18,947 nucleotides of DNA from CAZVEV01 sp964625865 (lineage in GTDB: Bacteria; Planctomycetota; Phycisphaerae; SM23-33), in NCBI GenBank assembly GCA_964625865.1, contig CAZVEV010000094.1, positions 1 to 18,947 on the forward strand, given 5' to 3'. The translations under genes were made by a program, and so were the position numbers. The notes under the pieces are model-generated. The model was not told the DNA's origin. It did no database searches and saw nothing but the letters and a program-made list of their open reading frames with translations. The stretch's first letter is position 1; the number at the start of each line of letters is the position of its first letter. Below are positions 1-6,548 of the stretch, piece by piece.

Positions 1-240
1 TGCTTCTATCGCGGCCGCATCCCCCCATCTGTTACCCTCATTTGAACCACGCCGTCTTTTCCATCCATTTCAGCTCCGTTATCCCGTCAAAGATATCCTC
101 TGTCTTCCGGCCTTTCGTCTCAATGCCTCCCGCCAGAAAAAAAGGTCGCACACCATTGGGGCCTGGGCGATCGTTTTTGCTTTGGGATCTGGCGCTGGGC
201 CACTAGGATGCTCAGGCGGCCCCCAACATCGGGACAGACC
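1..240. other. Upstream region of the btu operon, no gene seen
   Basis: I see no convincing gene here; long minus-strand frames that cross it are antisense to btuF and resemble no family. No B12 box (AGCCAG...ACCTGC type) or GCCACTG element is visible before btuF, unlike the region at 5131-5300. If the btuFCD operon is cobalamin-regulated, the element lies beyond the window or works differently. A short T-rich patch around 173-182 could be part of a promoter, but I cannot match a -35/-10 pair with normal spacing. Confidence 0.5.
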
Positions 241-1095
241 ATGAGGCACAGAACGGTTCTTCTTGTGACGGCGATGATCCTTGCCGGCTGCTCGCGCGAC
301 TTGCGACGCGGGCAGGCCCCCACTCCGCGGACGGTCTCGTTCTCGCCGGCGATCACGGCGATGCTCTTCGAGATGGGGCTCGATGACCATATCGTCGGCG
401 TGACGACCCACTGCACGGTCCCCGAGGGCCTCGACATCCCGGTCGTCGGCAGCCAGTTGAACATCCGCGCCGAGCCGATCGTCGCCGTGGCCCCCGACGT
501 GCTGCTTACCCAGACGACCCCCGCGCGGTTCGAGACCGTTCGCAAGCTCATGCCCGACGTCAGGATTGAGTATGTCCGCATCGAGACGCTGACCGACGTC
601 GCCGAGACAATGGGCCGGATCGCCGCCCTGCTCGGGCAGGCGGACAAGGGCAACGAGGCGGGCAAGCAGTTCCTGGCCCAACTCGACACCGTCCGCAACC
701 GGGTTGCAGGCAGGCGGCGCCCGCGCGTGATCTTCGTCATGGGTCACCGCGACCCCTCGACGGCCGGGCGGGCAACGTTCATGAACGAACTGATCGACGT
801 CGCCGGCGGCGTCAACGTCGCAGCCGAGAAGTACGACGGGTGGAAACAGACGGGCATCGAGTCGGTCCTGAAACTGGCGCCCGACGTCATCGTCTGCCAG
901 TGCGAGCAGGCCGACAAGGCGGGCGAGGCCAAGACGTACTGGCAGGACCTGGTGCGCTCGTCGGGGTCAGCGGTGGCCGTCCACGTCGTGACCGACAAGC
1001 GATGGACGATCCCGACCGGCTGGCAGGCCCACACGGCCGCGCCGCGGCTGGCCGACATGATCCATCCCGAGACCGCCCGGGGGACTGCGCCATGA
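241..1095 (+). CDS. btuF: BtuF-like substrate-binding lipoprotein of a B12-type ABC importer
   Basis: This is the extracytoplasmic binding protein that delivers a corrinoid (or possibly a ferric siderophore) to the BtuC permease. The product is 284 aa. The start at 241 is preferred over the in-frame ATG at 208 because it gives a clean lipoprotein signal: MRHRTVLLVTAMILAGC, with lipobox LAGC. The mature part begins with the class III binding-protein fold (RTVSFSPAITAMLFEMGL), followed by the VVGSQLNIRAEPIVAVAPDVLL segment split by the usual helix, and a second lobe with RPRVIFVMG and NELIDVAGGVNVA. The last codon overlaps btuC in an ATGA junction. Cobalamin specificity is inferred from family resemblance and from the cobalamin riboswitch about 4 kb downstream. 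Siderophore or haem binding proteins share this fold, so the substrate is less certain than the family. Confidence 0.85.
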   Translation: MRHRTVLLVTAMILAGCSRDLRRGQAPTPRTVSFSPAITAMLFEMGLDDHIVGVTTHCTVPEGLDIPVVGSQLNIRAEPIVAVAPDVLLTQTTPARFETVRKLMPDVRIEYVRIETLTDVAETMGRIAALLGQADKGNEAGKQFLAQLDTVRNRVAGRRRPRVIFVMGHRDPSTAGRATFMNELIDVAGGVNVAAEKYDGWKQTGIESVLKLAPDVIVCQCEQADKAGEAKTYWQDLVRSSGSAVAVHVVTDKRWTIPTGWQAHTAAPRLADMIHPETARGTAP

Positions 1096-2102
1096 ACAGC
1101 CCCTCCGCGACATCACCGCCCGCAGTGACCGCCCGGAGGCTGGCGATCTGGCTGGCGGCGCTGCTGGCCGCAACCGCCGCCGCCGCGGTCCTGTGCAGCC
1201 TCGCAGGCCAATACAGGCTGACGCCCGAGATCTGGCGCGTGCGCATGTTTCGCGCGGGTGCGGCGGCGGTGGTGGGCGCGGCGCTGGCGGTAGGCGGCAT
1301 GGCGCTGCAGGCGCTGCTTCGCAACCCGCTGGCCGAGCCGTACATCCTGGGCATCTCGAGCGGCGCGGGGGTCGGCGTGCTGTGCGGGCTGGCGCTGGCG
1401 ACGAGCCTCGCGGTCCCCACGTGGGCTACCACGCCTGTCCTGGCGCTGGTCGGCGGGCTGGCCACCGCGGCGGTCGTCTACGCCATCGCCCAGCGTCGAG
1501 GCCGCCTGGACCCCTACGTCCTTCTGCTGGCCGGCGTGATGATCAACGTCTTCAACGGGGCGATCATCCTGGTGATCCTGCAGTTCACCCAGCCGACCGA
1601 GATGATCCACTTCATCGGCTGGGGCATGGGCCAGGTGCCCGAATGGATGTGGTCCGACCCGGTGCTGCTGGCCGTCTGCGGGGCGCTCGTGGTCGTCGGG
1701 TGGGCCCTGCTGTTCGTCCGCGGGGCGGCGTTCAACGCGCTGGGCCTGGGCGACGAGGTGGCCGCCTCGTCCGGCGTGTCGGTGCACGCCCTGCGGATCC
1801 AGACGTTTGTCGTGGTCTCGCTGATGACCGCGATGGCTGTCGCCCTGGCCGGGCCGATCGGCTTTGTCGGGCTGATCGTCCCGCACGTCTGCCGAATCCT
1901 CCTGGGCCCGGACCACCGCCTGCTGGCCATCGTCAGCGGCTTTGCCGGCGCGATCTTCCTGATGACCGCCGACACGCTGTGCCGCCTGATCGACCGCTGG
2001 ACGGGGCTGGGCGAGCTGCCGGTCGGCGTGGTGACGGCCCTGGCGGGCGGACCGTTCTTCATCTATCTGCTGCGAGGACGATTCAGGGGGGCGGCCCCAT
2101 GA
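1092..2102 (+). CDS. btuC: BtuC/FecCD-family ABC permease
   Basis: Inner-membrane permease of a type II ABC importer; it forms a homodimer that channels cobalamin from BtuF into the cytoplasm, powered by BtuD. The product is 336 aa, close to the roughly 330 aa of E. coli BtuC, and is strongly hydrophobic with about ten predicted membrane helices. Family signatures are visible: RNPLAEPYILGISSGAGVG in the N-terminal half and GPIGFVGLIVPHVCRILLG near residues 255-275, the cytoplasmic loop that contacts the ATPase. The ATG at 1092 is chosen because it overlaps the btuF stop by four bases (ATGA), implying translational coupling; reading further upstream in this frame only gives Arg-rich antisense-like sequence. 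It couples in the same way to btuD. FecCD siderophore permeases cannot be excluded by sequence alone. Confidence 0.9.
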   Translation: MNSPSATSPPAVTARRLAIWLAALLAATAAAAVLCSLAGQYRLTPEIWRVRMFRAGAAAVVGAALAVGGMALQALLRNPLAEPYILGISSGAGVGVLCGLALATSLAVPTWATTPVLALVGGLATAAVVYAIAQRRGRLDPYVLLLAGVMINVFNGAIILVILQFTQPTEMIHFIGWGMGQVPEWMWSDPVLLAVCGALVVVGWALLFVRGAAFNALGLGDEVAASSGVSVHALRIQTFVVVSLMTAMAVALAGPIGFVGLIVPHVCRILLGPDHRLLAIVSGFAGAIFLMTADTLCRLIDRWTGLGELPVGVVTALAGGPFFIYLLRGRFRGAAP

Positions 2103-2932
2103 GCGACCCCCTCTGCGCCATCGACGCGGCGGGCCTGTCCTTCGCGTATCGCCCGTCTGCGCCCGTACTGAGAGACGTGGACCTGCGGGCCGAGCCGGGC
2201 AAACTCCTGTGCGTGCTGGGCCCCAACGGATCGGGCAAGACCACGCTGCTGCGATGCCTCCTGGGGCGCCTGACGCCCCGTGCGGGGACCATCCGACTGG
2301 GCGACCGCGACCTGGGCAGCTACGACGCCCGGGCGCTGGCCCGCCGCCTGGCCTACGTGCCGCAGACCCCCGGGGCCGCCTTTGGATTCACCGCGATGGA
2401 ATTGGTGCTCATGGGCCGCTTCGCCCACACGGGCCTGCTGGGCCTGGCCGGCGCGACCGACCGGGCGGTGGCCCGCCAGGCGATGATCATGACCGAGACG
2501 ACGGACTTCGCCTCCCGCACGCTGGGGGAACTGTCCGGCGGAGAGGCCCAGCGCGTCATGATCGCCCGCGCGCTGGCCCAGCAGCCGGCGGTCATGCTGC
2601 TCGACGAGCCCACCAGCCAACTCGACATCCGAAACCAACTGATGATCTACACGATGATGCGGCGTCTGGCGCACGACTGGCCGATGGCCGTCGTCTGCGT
2701 CAGCCACGACGTCAACCTCGCCGCACGTTTCGCCGACCGCCTCGTGCTGATGCGCGACGGGCGGGTCGCGGCGGCAGGCACGAGCGAGCAGGTCATCCGC
2801 GAAGATGTCCTCCAGAGGGTGTATGATGTCGCGGTGGACCTGATACCGGCCGGCGAGACCGTGCCGCTGGTACGGGCCCGACAGGCCCAAGCCCACCCGC
2901 AAGAGCAACCAGACAGAACAGACCATGAGTAA
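2099..2932 (+). CDS. btuD: BtuD/FepC-like ABC transporter ATPase
   Basis: Nucleotide-binding subunit that energises BtuC. The product is 277 aa, a little longer than E. coli BtuD (249 aa), with the extra length at the C-terminus. All ATPase motifs are intact: Walker A GPNGSGKT at residues 41-48, Q-loop YVPQ, signature LSGGE at 145-149, Walker B VMLLDEP with Asp169/Glu170, and the switch His203 in VSHD. The start at 2099 overlaps the btuC stop (ATGA). The stop overlaps the ribF start by eight bases, so the five genes 241-4830 read as one transcript. The sequence also resembles iron-siderophore ATPases (FepC/FhuC), so the substrate rests on context. Confidence 0.92.
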   Translation: MSDPLCAIDAAGLSFAYRPSAPVLRDVDLRAEPGKLLCVLGPNGSGKTTLLRCLLGRLTPRAGTIRLGDRDLGSYDARALARRLAYVPQTPGAAFGFTAMELVLMGRFAHTGLLGLAGATDRAVARQAMIMTETTDFASRTLGELSGGEAQRVMIARALAQQPAVMLLDEPTSQLDIRNQLMIYTMMRRLAHDWPMAVVCVSHDVNLAARFADRLVLMRDGRVAAAGTSEQVIREDVLQRVYDVAVDLIPAGETVPLVRARQAQAHPQEQPDRTDHE

Positions 2933-3863
2933 TCGATGCATACAAGGGCTCGGCGCCGTGCCTGACGACGTGCGCGGCTGCGTGCTGACGATCGGCAACT
3001 TCGACGGCGTGCACGCCGGACATCAGCGGATCATCGCCGCCGCCCGGACGCTGGCCGACGGGCGCGGCGCAGAGGTGGTGGCCCTGACGTTCGAGCCCCC
3101 GCCGGACCTCGTCCTGCGCCCGTCCGACGTGCCGATGCGCATCGCCCCGCCCTCCGAGCGGTGCCGCCGCCTCGCCGCCGCCGGGGCCGACTGGACCGTC
3201 ACGCTGGAGACTACGCCCGAGCTGCTGAGCATCTCCGCCGGAGACTTCATCGAGACGATCATCCTCGACCGCTTCGCGCCGACGGCGATGGTCGAAGGAC
3301 AGAACTTCTTCTTCGGGCGAAAGCGGGAAGGCACGATCGACGTACTCCGGCAGGCCGGGCTCGACGCGGGGTTCGACGTGCACGTCGTCGAGCCGCTGAC
3401 GATGGACATCGACGGCGCCGAGACGCGCATCTCCAGCACGCTGGTTCGACGGCTGATCGCCGCCGGGCGGGTGGCCGACGCGGCGCGATGCCTCGGACGC
3501 GAGTTCGTCCTGTACGGACAGGTGGTCGGCGGATACCGGCGCGGGCGCCTGCTGGACTACCCCACCGCGAATCTCGACGCGGGCCAGCAGATCACGCCCG
3601 GGAACGGCATCTACGCGGGGTTCGCCGACGTCCAGGGCGCCCGCTTCCCGGCGGCGATCAGTATCGGCGAGAACCCCACCTTCGGGCCTGCCGAACGAAC
3701 GATCGAGGCATTTCTCCTCAATGCCGAGGGCGATTTCTACGATGAAACTATGAGCCTGGGCTTCGTTGCCCGCATCCGCGACCAGCAGCGATTCGCCGAC
3801 GCCGAGGCGTTGAAGGCCCAGATAACCCGGGATGTCGACCGTGTGCGAGAACTCTGCGGATGA
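2925..3863 (+). CDS. ribF: Bifunctional riboflavin kinase/FAD synthetase
   Basis: RibF phosphorylates riboflavin to FMN and adenylates FMN to FAD in the cytoplasm. The 312-aa length is typical. The N-terminal nucleotidyltransferase half shows the GNFDGVHAGH motif at residues 24-33 and a later SSTLVRRLI segment. The C-terminal flavokinase half shows YPTANL (from residue 212) and NGIYAG (from residue 227), the usual substrate and metal-binding stretches. It overlaps btuD by eight bases and the next gene by 32 bases (or abuts it, see there). RibF is not functionally part of B12 import. In many bacteria it sits in an rbfA-nrnA-truB-ribF translation cluster, so ribF-nrnA here is probably a remnant of that cluster now driven with btuFCD. 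Confidence 0.95.
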   Translation: MSNRCIQGLGAVPDDVRGCVLTIGNFDGVHAGHQRIIAAARTLADGRGAEVVALTFEPPPDLVLRPSDVPMRIAPPSERCRRLAAAGADWTVTLETTPELLSISAGDFIETIILDRFAPTAMVEGQNFFFGRKREGTIDVLRQAGLDAGFDVHVVEPLTMDIDGAETRISSTLVRRLIAAGRVADAARCLGREFVLYGQVVGGYRRGRLLDYPTANLDAGQQITPGNGIYAGFADVQGARFPAAISIGENPTFGPAERTIEAFLLNAEGDFYDETMSLGFVARIRDQQRFADAEALKAQITRDVDRVRELCG

Positions 3864-4830
3864 GACAATGAAGGCCGTCGCCGGCCGCCTTGACCAGGCG
3901 CGGTCCCTGCTGGTGACGACCCACGGGCGACCCGACGGGGACGGTCTTGGTTCGATGGCCGCCCTGGCCGCGGCGGCTGCGGCGGCGGGGAAGACCGTCA
4001 GCCTCTTCCTGCCCGACCAGGCCCCGTCACGGTACGATTACCTTTTCGACCAGCCGCCCGTCGTGGGGGCCGTTCACTTCACCGCGATGGCCGACGCTGC
4101 CGACCTGGTCGTCATCGTTGACACCTGCGCCATCGCCCAGCTCGACGGACTCGACGTCCTCCTGCCGGGCTTCAAGGACAGGATCGTCGTGATCGACCAT
4201 CACGCGACGACCGACGACATCGGCTCGCTGCAGTGGGTCGACACGTCGGCTGCCGCGGCGGGGGTAATGGTGACCGAACTGATCGACGAGTTGGGCTGGT
4301 CGCTGGACGGACTGGCCTCCGAAGCGCTGATGACGGCGATAACGACCGACACCGGCTGGCTGCGTTTCGCCAACACCGACGGTCGCTGCCTCCGCGCGGT
4401 GGCTGAACTTGTCGACGCGGGCGTTCGCCCGGACAAGCTGTTCAGGCGGATCTACCAGACAGACCGCCCCGAGCGGCTGGCCCTGCTCCGCCGCGTGCTG
4501 GACTCGCTCGAACTGCACTGCGACGGGCGGCTGGCCGCGATGACGATTCGCCAGGCGGACTTCGCCGCCACCGGCGCCCGCCCCGACGAGACGGAGAACA
4601 TGGTCAACGAGGCCCTCCGCCTGGCCAGCGTGGAAACCGCCCTCCTGCTCGTCGAGAACACCGACTGCGTGCGCGTCTCCCTGCGCAGCCGCGACGCCGT
4701 GGACGTCTCGGCCGTCGCCCGACAGTTCGGCGGCGGCGGACACAAGCGTGCCGCCGGCCTGCGCGCCGCAACAGACATCGACGACCTCAAAACCCAACTC
4801 ATCGCCGCCTGCGCCGCAGTACTCGAGTAA
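3832..4830 (+). CDS. nrnA: DHH-family phosphodiesterase, NrnA-like (nanoRNase/pAp phosphatase)
   Basis: Likely degrades 2-5 nt RNAs to mononucleotides and/or hydrolyses 3'-phosphoadenosine 5'-phosphate (pAp) in the cytoplasm, using two Mn ions. The product is 332 aa (family about 310-330). Motif I is H31 with D35 and D37 (HGRPDGDGLGS), motif III is the eponymous Asp-His-His at 122-124 (VVIDHHATTDD), and the C-terminal DHHA1 substrate-binding domain carries GGGGHKRAAGL from residue 300. Two starts are possible: ATG 3832, overlapping ribF by 32 bases, or ATG 3868 (residue 13), four bases after the ribF stop. Neither has a strong ribosome site; the conserved region starts near residue 26, so both give a full protein. 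It closes the btuFCD-ribF operon. Confidence 0.9.
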   Translation: MSTVCENSADETMKAVAGRLDQARSLLVTTHGRPDGDGLGSMAALAAAAAAAGKTVSLFLPDQAPSRYDYLFDQPPVVGAVHFTAMADAADLVVIVDTCAIAQLDGLDVLLPGFKDRIVVIDHHATTDDIGSLQWVDTSAAAAGVMVTELIDELGWSLDGLASEALMTAITTDTGWLRFANTDGRCLRAVAELVDAGVRPDKLFRRIYQTDRPERLALLRRVLDSLELHCDGRLAAMTIRQADFAATGARPDETENMVNEALRLASVETALLLVENTDCVRVSLRSRDAVDVSAVARQFGGGGHKRAAGLRAATDIDDLKTQLIAACAAVLE

Positions 4831-4850
4831 CTAATACGAGCGCCAGTCAA

Positions 4851-4993
4851 CGTTGTCGTTCCCTCCAATGTTTAGCGGGCGAGCTTGCTCGCCGTGCGGC
4901 GTCGGTTCCGACGCCGAAGAGCATCGAGCGTGCTGCGTCAATCGAACGGAAACACGGTGAGCAAGCTCACCCGCTTAACGTGGAAGAAACAAC
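4851..4993. repeat. Palindromic REP/MITE-like element with three hairpins
   Basis: The ends form an imperfect inverted repeat: left 4852-4893 begins GTTGTCGTTCCCTCC and continues into TTTAGCGG; right 4956-4993 ends in the complement (CCGCTTAACGTGGAAG then AAACAAC). Inside are three perfect small hairpins: GCGAGC/GCTCGC at 4879-4892, GGCGTCGG/CCGACGCC at 4898-4915, and GGTGAGC/GCTCACC at 4956-4971. The left end matches the 40-bp unit found beside the RAYT gene at 12761-13932, so this is a diverged member of that family with different hairpin content. It lies 20 bp after the nrnA stop and may also act as a transcription barrier or mRNA stabiliser. Confidence 0.75.
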
Positions 4994-5094
4994 ACACCCC
5001 GCGTGAAACCCCTCCTCTTCTCTCTTCGTGGGCGTCGTTCGCCCCGCCGGAAAACGAGACGCCGGTTTTTCTTCCCGGGAAATCGGTTTTTCAT

Positions 5095-5123
5095 TTGGCG
5101 CGCGGGGGATCGGCGGATATACT
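5095..5123 (+). promoter_or_regulatory. Sigma-70-type promoter of the riboswitch transcript
   Basis: A -35 hexamer TTGGCG (5095-5100) and a -10 hexamer TATACT (5118-5123) are separated by exactly 17 bp. Transcription would start near 5130, immediately before the first paired strand of the cobalamin aptamer at about 5134. Position and spacing both fit, which makes this the best promoter candidate in the window. Confidence 0.65.
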
Positions 5124-5130
5124 TCTTCGC

Positions 5131-5300
5131 GTTGCAGGTGTCCCGGCAGCGCCGGGACCAAATGGGAAGGCCGTGAAAGTCGGCCGCGGACGCGCCGCTG
5201 TAACCGGTGACGACCGCCGCAACAGGCCACTGTCTCGATGCGTAGTCGAGATGGGAAGGCGCGGCGTGAGGATGACCCGGAAGCCAGAAGACCTGCCTGC
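5131..5300 (+). promoter_or_regulatory. Cobalamin riboswitch aptamer
   Basis: The RNA would bind adenosylcobalamin or a related corrinoid and lower expression of the downstream genes when B12 is plentiful. The near-invariant B12 box is present as AGCCAGAAGACCTGC at 5282-5296. The other conserved pieces appear in order: GCAGGT at 5134-5139 (pairs with ACCTGC 5291-5296), AAATGGGAAGG around 5160-5170, GCCGCTGTAACCGG around 5194-5207, GCCACTG at 5226-5232, and GGGAAGGCG around 5253. A hairpin near 5333-5350 (GGCGG/CCGCC) is placed where the loop-loop pairing partner is expected. Orientation is plus, so it reads toward the PEP-CTERM gene and away from btuFCD. Confidence 0.93.
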
Positions 5301-5377
5301 AGCCAACCTGTGTGCTGCCTTCGCGAGTTAATCGGCGGCCGGGACCGCCAAAGGTCAGTTGATCTGACACTCTGATG

Positions 5378-5415
5378 CCCCGGCGCCGCGACTTGTGAGG
5401 CCGCCGGGGTCTTTT
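5378..5415 (+). terminator. Intrinsic terminator of the cobalamin riboswitch
   Basis: A perfect 8-bp GC stem (CCCCGGCG 5378-5385 with CGCCGGGG 5402-5409) is followed by TCTTTT at 5410-5415. Just before it lies a small hairpin GTCAG/CTGAC (5354-5368) that could belong to an antiterminator. This makes the switch a transcription-attenuation device: with B12 bound, RNA polymerase would stop here. Confidence 0.75.
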
Positions 5416-5765
5416 CGTTGGTGCGTTGATGTCTTTTCGCATCATCGTGTGCATTGCTTGGTCGTTCGCGAGTTGCAGTCAGGCAAGGATGTCGCCCGGT
5501 ACGAGGGCTCTGTCCGTTCACTGCCTCTTGTAACGTCCCCCCAATGCTCCCCCACCCAGGTTGCCGGTTGACCGGTCTTGCGCCCGGACCGTCAGCCACC
5601 CGAGTCGGGCTCACCGAAAGGACTGTGACTAAAGGAGATGCGGATGACCGGAACCACCTGATGCGCCCGATTCTCGGGAACGACACGACGTATGACTCTC
5701 ATCTTGATGAACCGCTTACACTGCATCGTGCCGCAAACCGGCACGCGTGCAGGAGGAATTGCGAA
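5416..5765 (+). promoter_or_regulatory. Long untranslated leader between riboswitch terminator and PEP-CTERM gene
   Basis: These 350 bases hold no convincing gene. Near its end is a stem-loop at 5723-5750 (core CGTGCCG 5727-5733 with CGGCACG 5739-5745, loop CAAAC, extended by GCA/TGC), immediately before a strong ribosome site AGGAGG at 5751-5756. A five-codon open frame at 5644-5661, preceded by AAAGGAG, might be a leader peptide. The in-frame ATGs upstream of 5766 (for example 5662) would bury the signal peptide, so they are not taken as starts. The leader could hold a second control layer or a second promoter; I cannot identify either. Confidence 0.45.
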
Positions 5766-6464
5766 ATGAAGAATGTTCTTGGACTTATTGTAACGTGCGT
5801 GACGCTGCTGGCGATCTCGACGACGGGATTCGGCCATACCTTTGACGATGTGATCATAGAAAGCTGGGCCGGACCCGCCGGTGTGGCCGATCCCTCCAAC
5901 GCGACCTACAGAGCCGTGACCGTCGTCGACTTCGGCGAAGGCAACAGTTTCGCGTTCGGATATGGGTGGAACGACACGGAGACAACCAGCAGCGAGGCCA
6001 TGCTCACAGCGTTGCAGGCCGCCGACAACGGGCTGACGGTCGAATCGAGCACCCACAATACATTCGGCATGTCGGTGTATGGCTTTGCCTACCAGGGCTA
6101 TGTGATCCTCGGAAGCCCGTTGTTTGACATCCCCGAATACCCCGCCAACTGGTGGAGCGGCGCCCCGGCCCGGACCGAAGACATTTGGGAGGAAGTACCC
6201 CCCGGCAGCGGAAACTGGGTGATAACGGACACGATTGAACACTCCGAGACCGCGGGTGACGGTGAGAACTGGGCCTACGCCAGCACCGGTGTCAGAGACC
6301 GCGTGCTGGCCGACGGCTACTGGGACGGCTGGACACAGGGCGACGGGAGCTATGGCTCTTTCCCCGCCGAACCGGTCGCACCGGTGAACGTGCCCGAACC
6401 GATGACACTGACGCTGTTTGCGGTCGGTAGCCTGGGTCTGATGCGGACCCGGCGGCGCCGCTGA
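5766..6464 (+). CDS. PEP-CTERM sorted secreted protein under cobalamin riboswitch control
   Basis: A 232-aa exported protein. Residues 1-23 are a signal peptide (MKNVLGLIVTCVTLLAIS...). The C-terminus has the PEP-CTERM sorting signal: VPEP at 209-212, a hydrophobic stretch, and a final RTRRRRR run, which in other bacteria is handled by an exosortase for surface or matrix attachment. The middle is aromatic and acidic: a VVDFGEGNSFAFGYGW stretch at 53-68, FDIPEYPANWW near 120-130, and GENWAYASTGV plus DGYWDGWT at 166-190. The start is fixed by AGGAGG nine bases upstream. It is the first gene behind the cobalamin riboswitch, so a role in corrinoid capture at the cell surface, or as a replacement for a B12-requiring process, is likely. 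I recall similar aromatic PEP-CTERM proteins near B12 elements but cannot verify that here. Biochemical function unknown. Confidence 0.85.
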   Translation: MKNVLGLIVTCVTLLAISTTGFGHTFDDVIIESWAGPAGVADPSNATYRAVTVVDFGEGNSFAFGYGWNDTETTSSEAMLTALQAADNGLTVESSTHNTFGMSVYGFAYQGYVILGSPLFDIPEYPANWWSGAPARTEDIWEEVPPGSGNWVITDTIEHSETAGDGENWAYASTGVRDRVLADGYWDGWTQGDGSYGSFPAEPVAPVNVPEPMTLTLFAVGSLGLMRTRRRR

Positions 6465-6485
6465 TAGCGGCCGATGATTTCCCGG

Positions 6486-6534
6486 AAGGACGGGGCCCGG
6501 GCAATGCCATGCCGCCCGGGCCCCCGACGTCCTT
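6486..6534 (+). other. Very strong stem-loop between PEP-CTERM and pseudopilin genes
   Basis: An 11-bp perfect GC stem (GGGGCCCGGGC 6492-6502 with GCCCGGGCCCC 6514-6524) sits inside an outer AAGGAC/GTCCTT stem (6486-6491 with 6529-6534). There is no T-run, so it is not a standard intrinsic terminator. It more likely protects the upstream mRNA 3' end or lowers expression of the following genes relative to the PEP-CTERM gene. Confidence 0.6.
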
Positions 6535-6548
6535 GACGCGTAAGACGG

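Noticed and set aside
79..747. Minus-strand gene opposite btuF
   Set aside because: Low-complexity shadow frame in high-GC sequence; btuF on the plus strand has a lipobox and family motifs.
4885..5331. A 148-aa plus-strand open frame over the riboswitch
   Set aside because: It crosses the REP element, the promoter and the conserved cobalamin aptamer; no protein similarity is apparent.
5723..5750. Cyclic di-GMP (GEMM) riboswitch before the PEP-CTERM gene
   Set aside because: A GCCGCAAACCGGC hairpin is suggestive, but the conserved GACGCAAAGCC segment and second stem are missing.
5454..5765. N-terminal extension of the PEP-CTERM protein
   Set aside because: It would place 104 residues before a good signal peptide, and a strong AGGAGG lies directly before ATG 5766.
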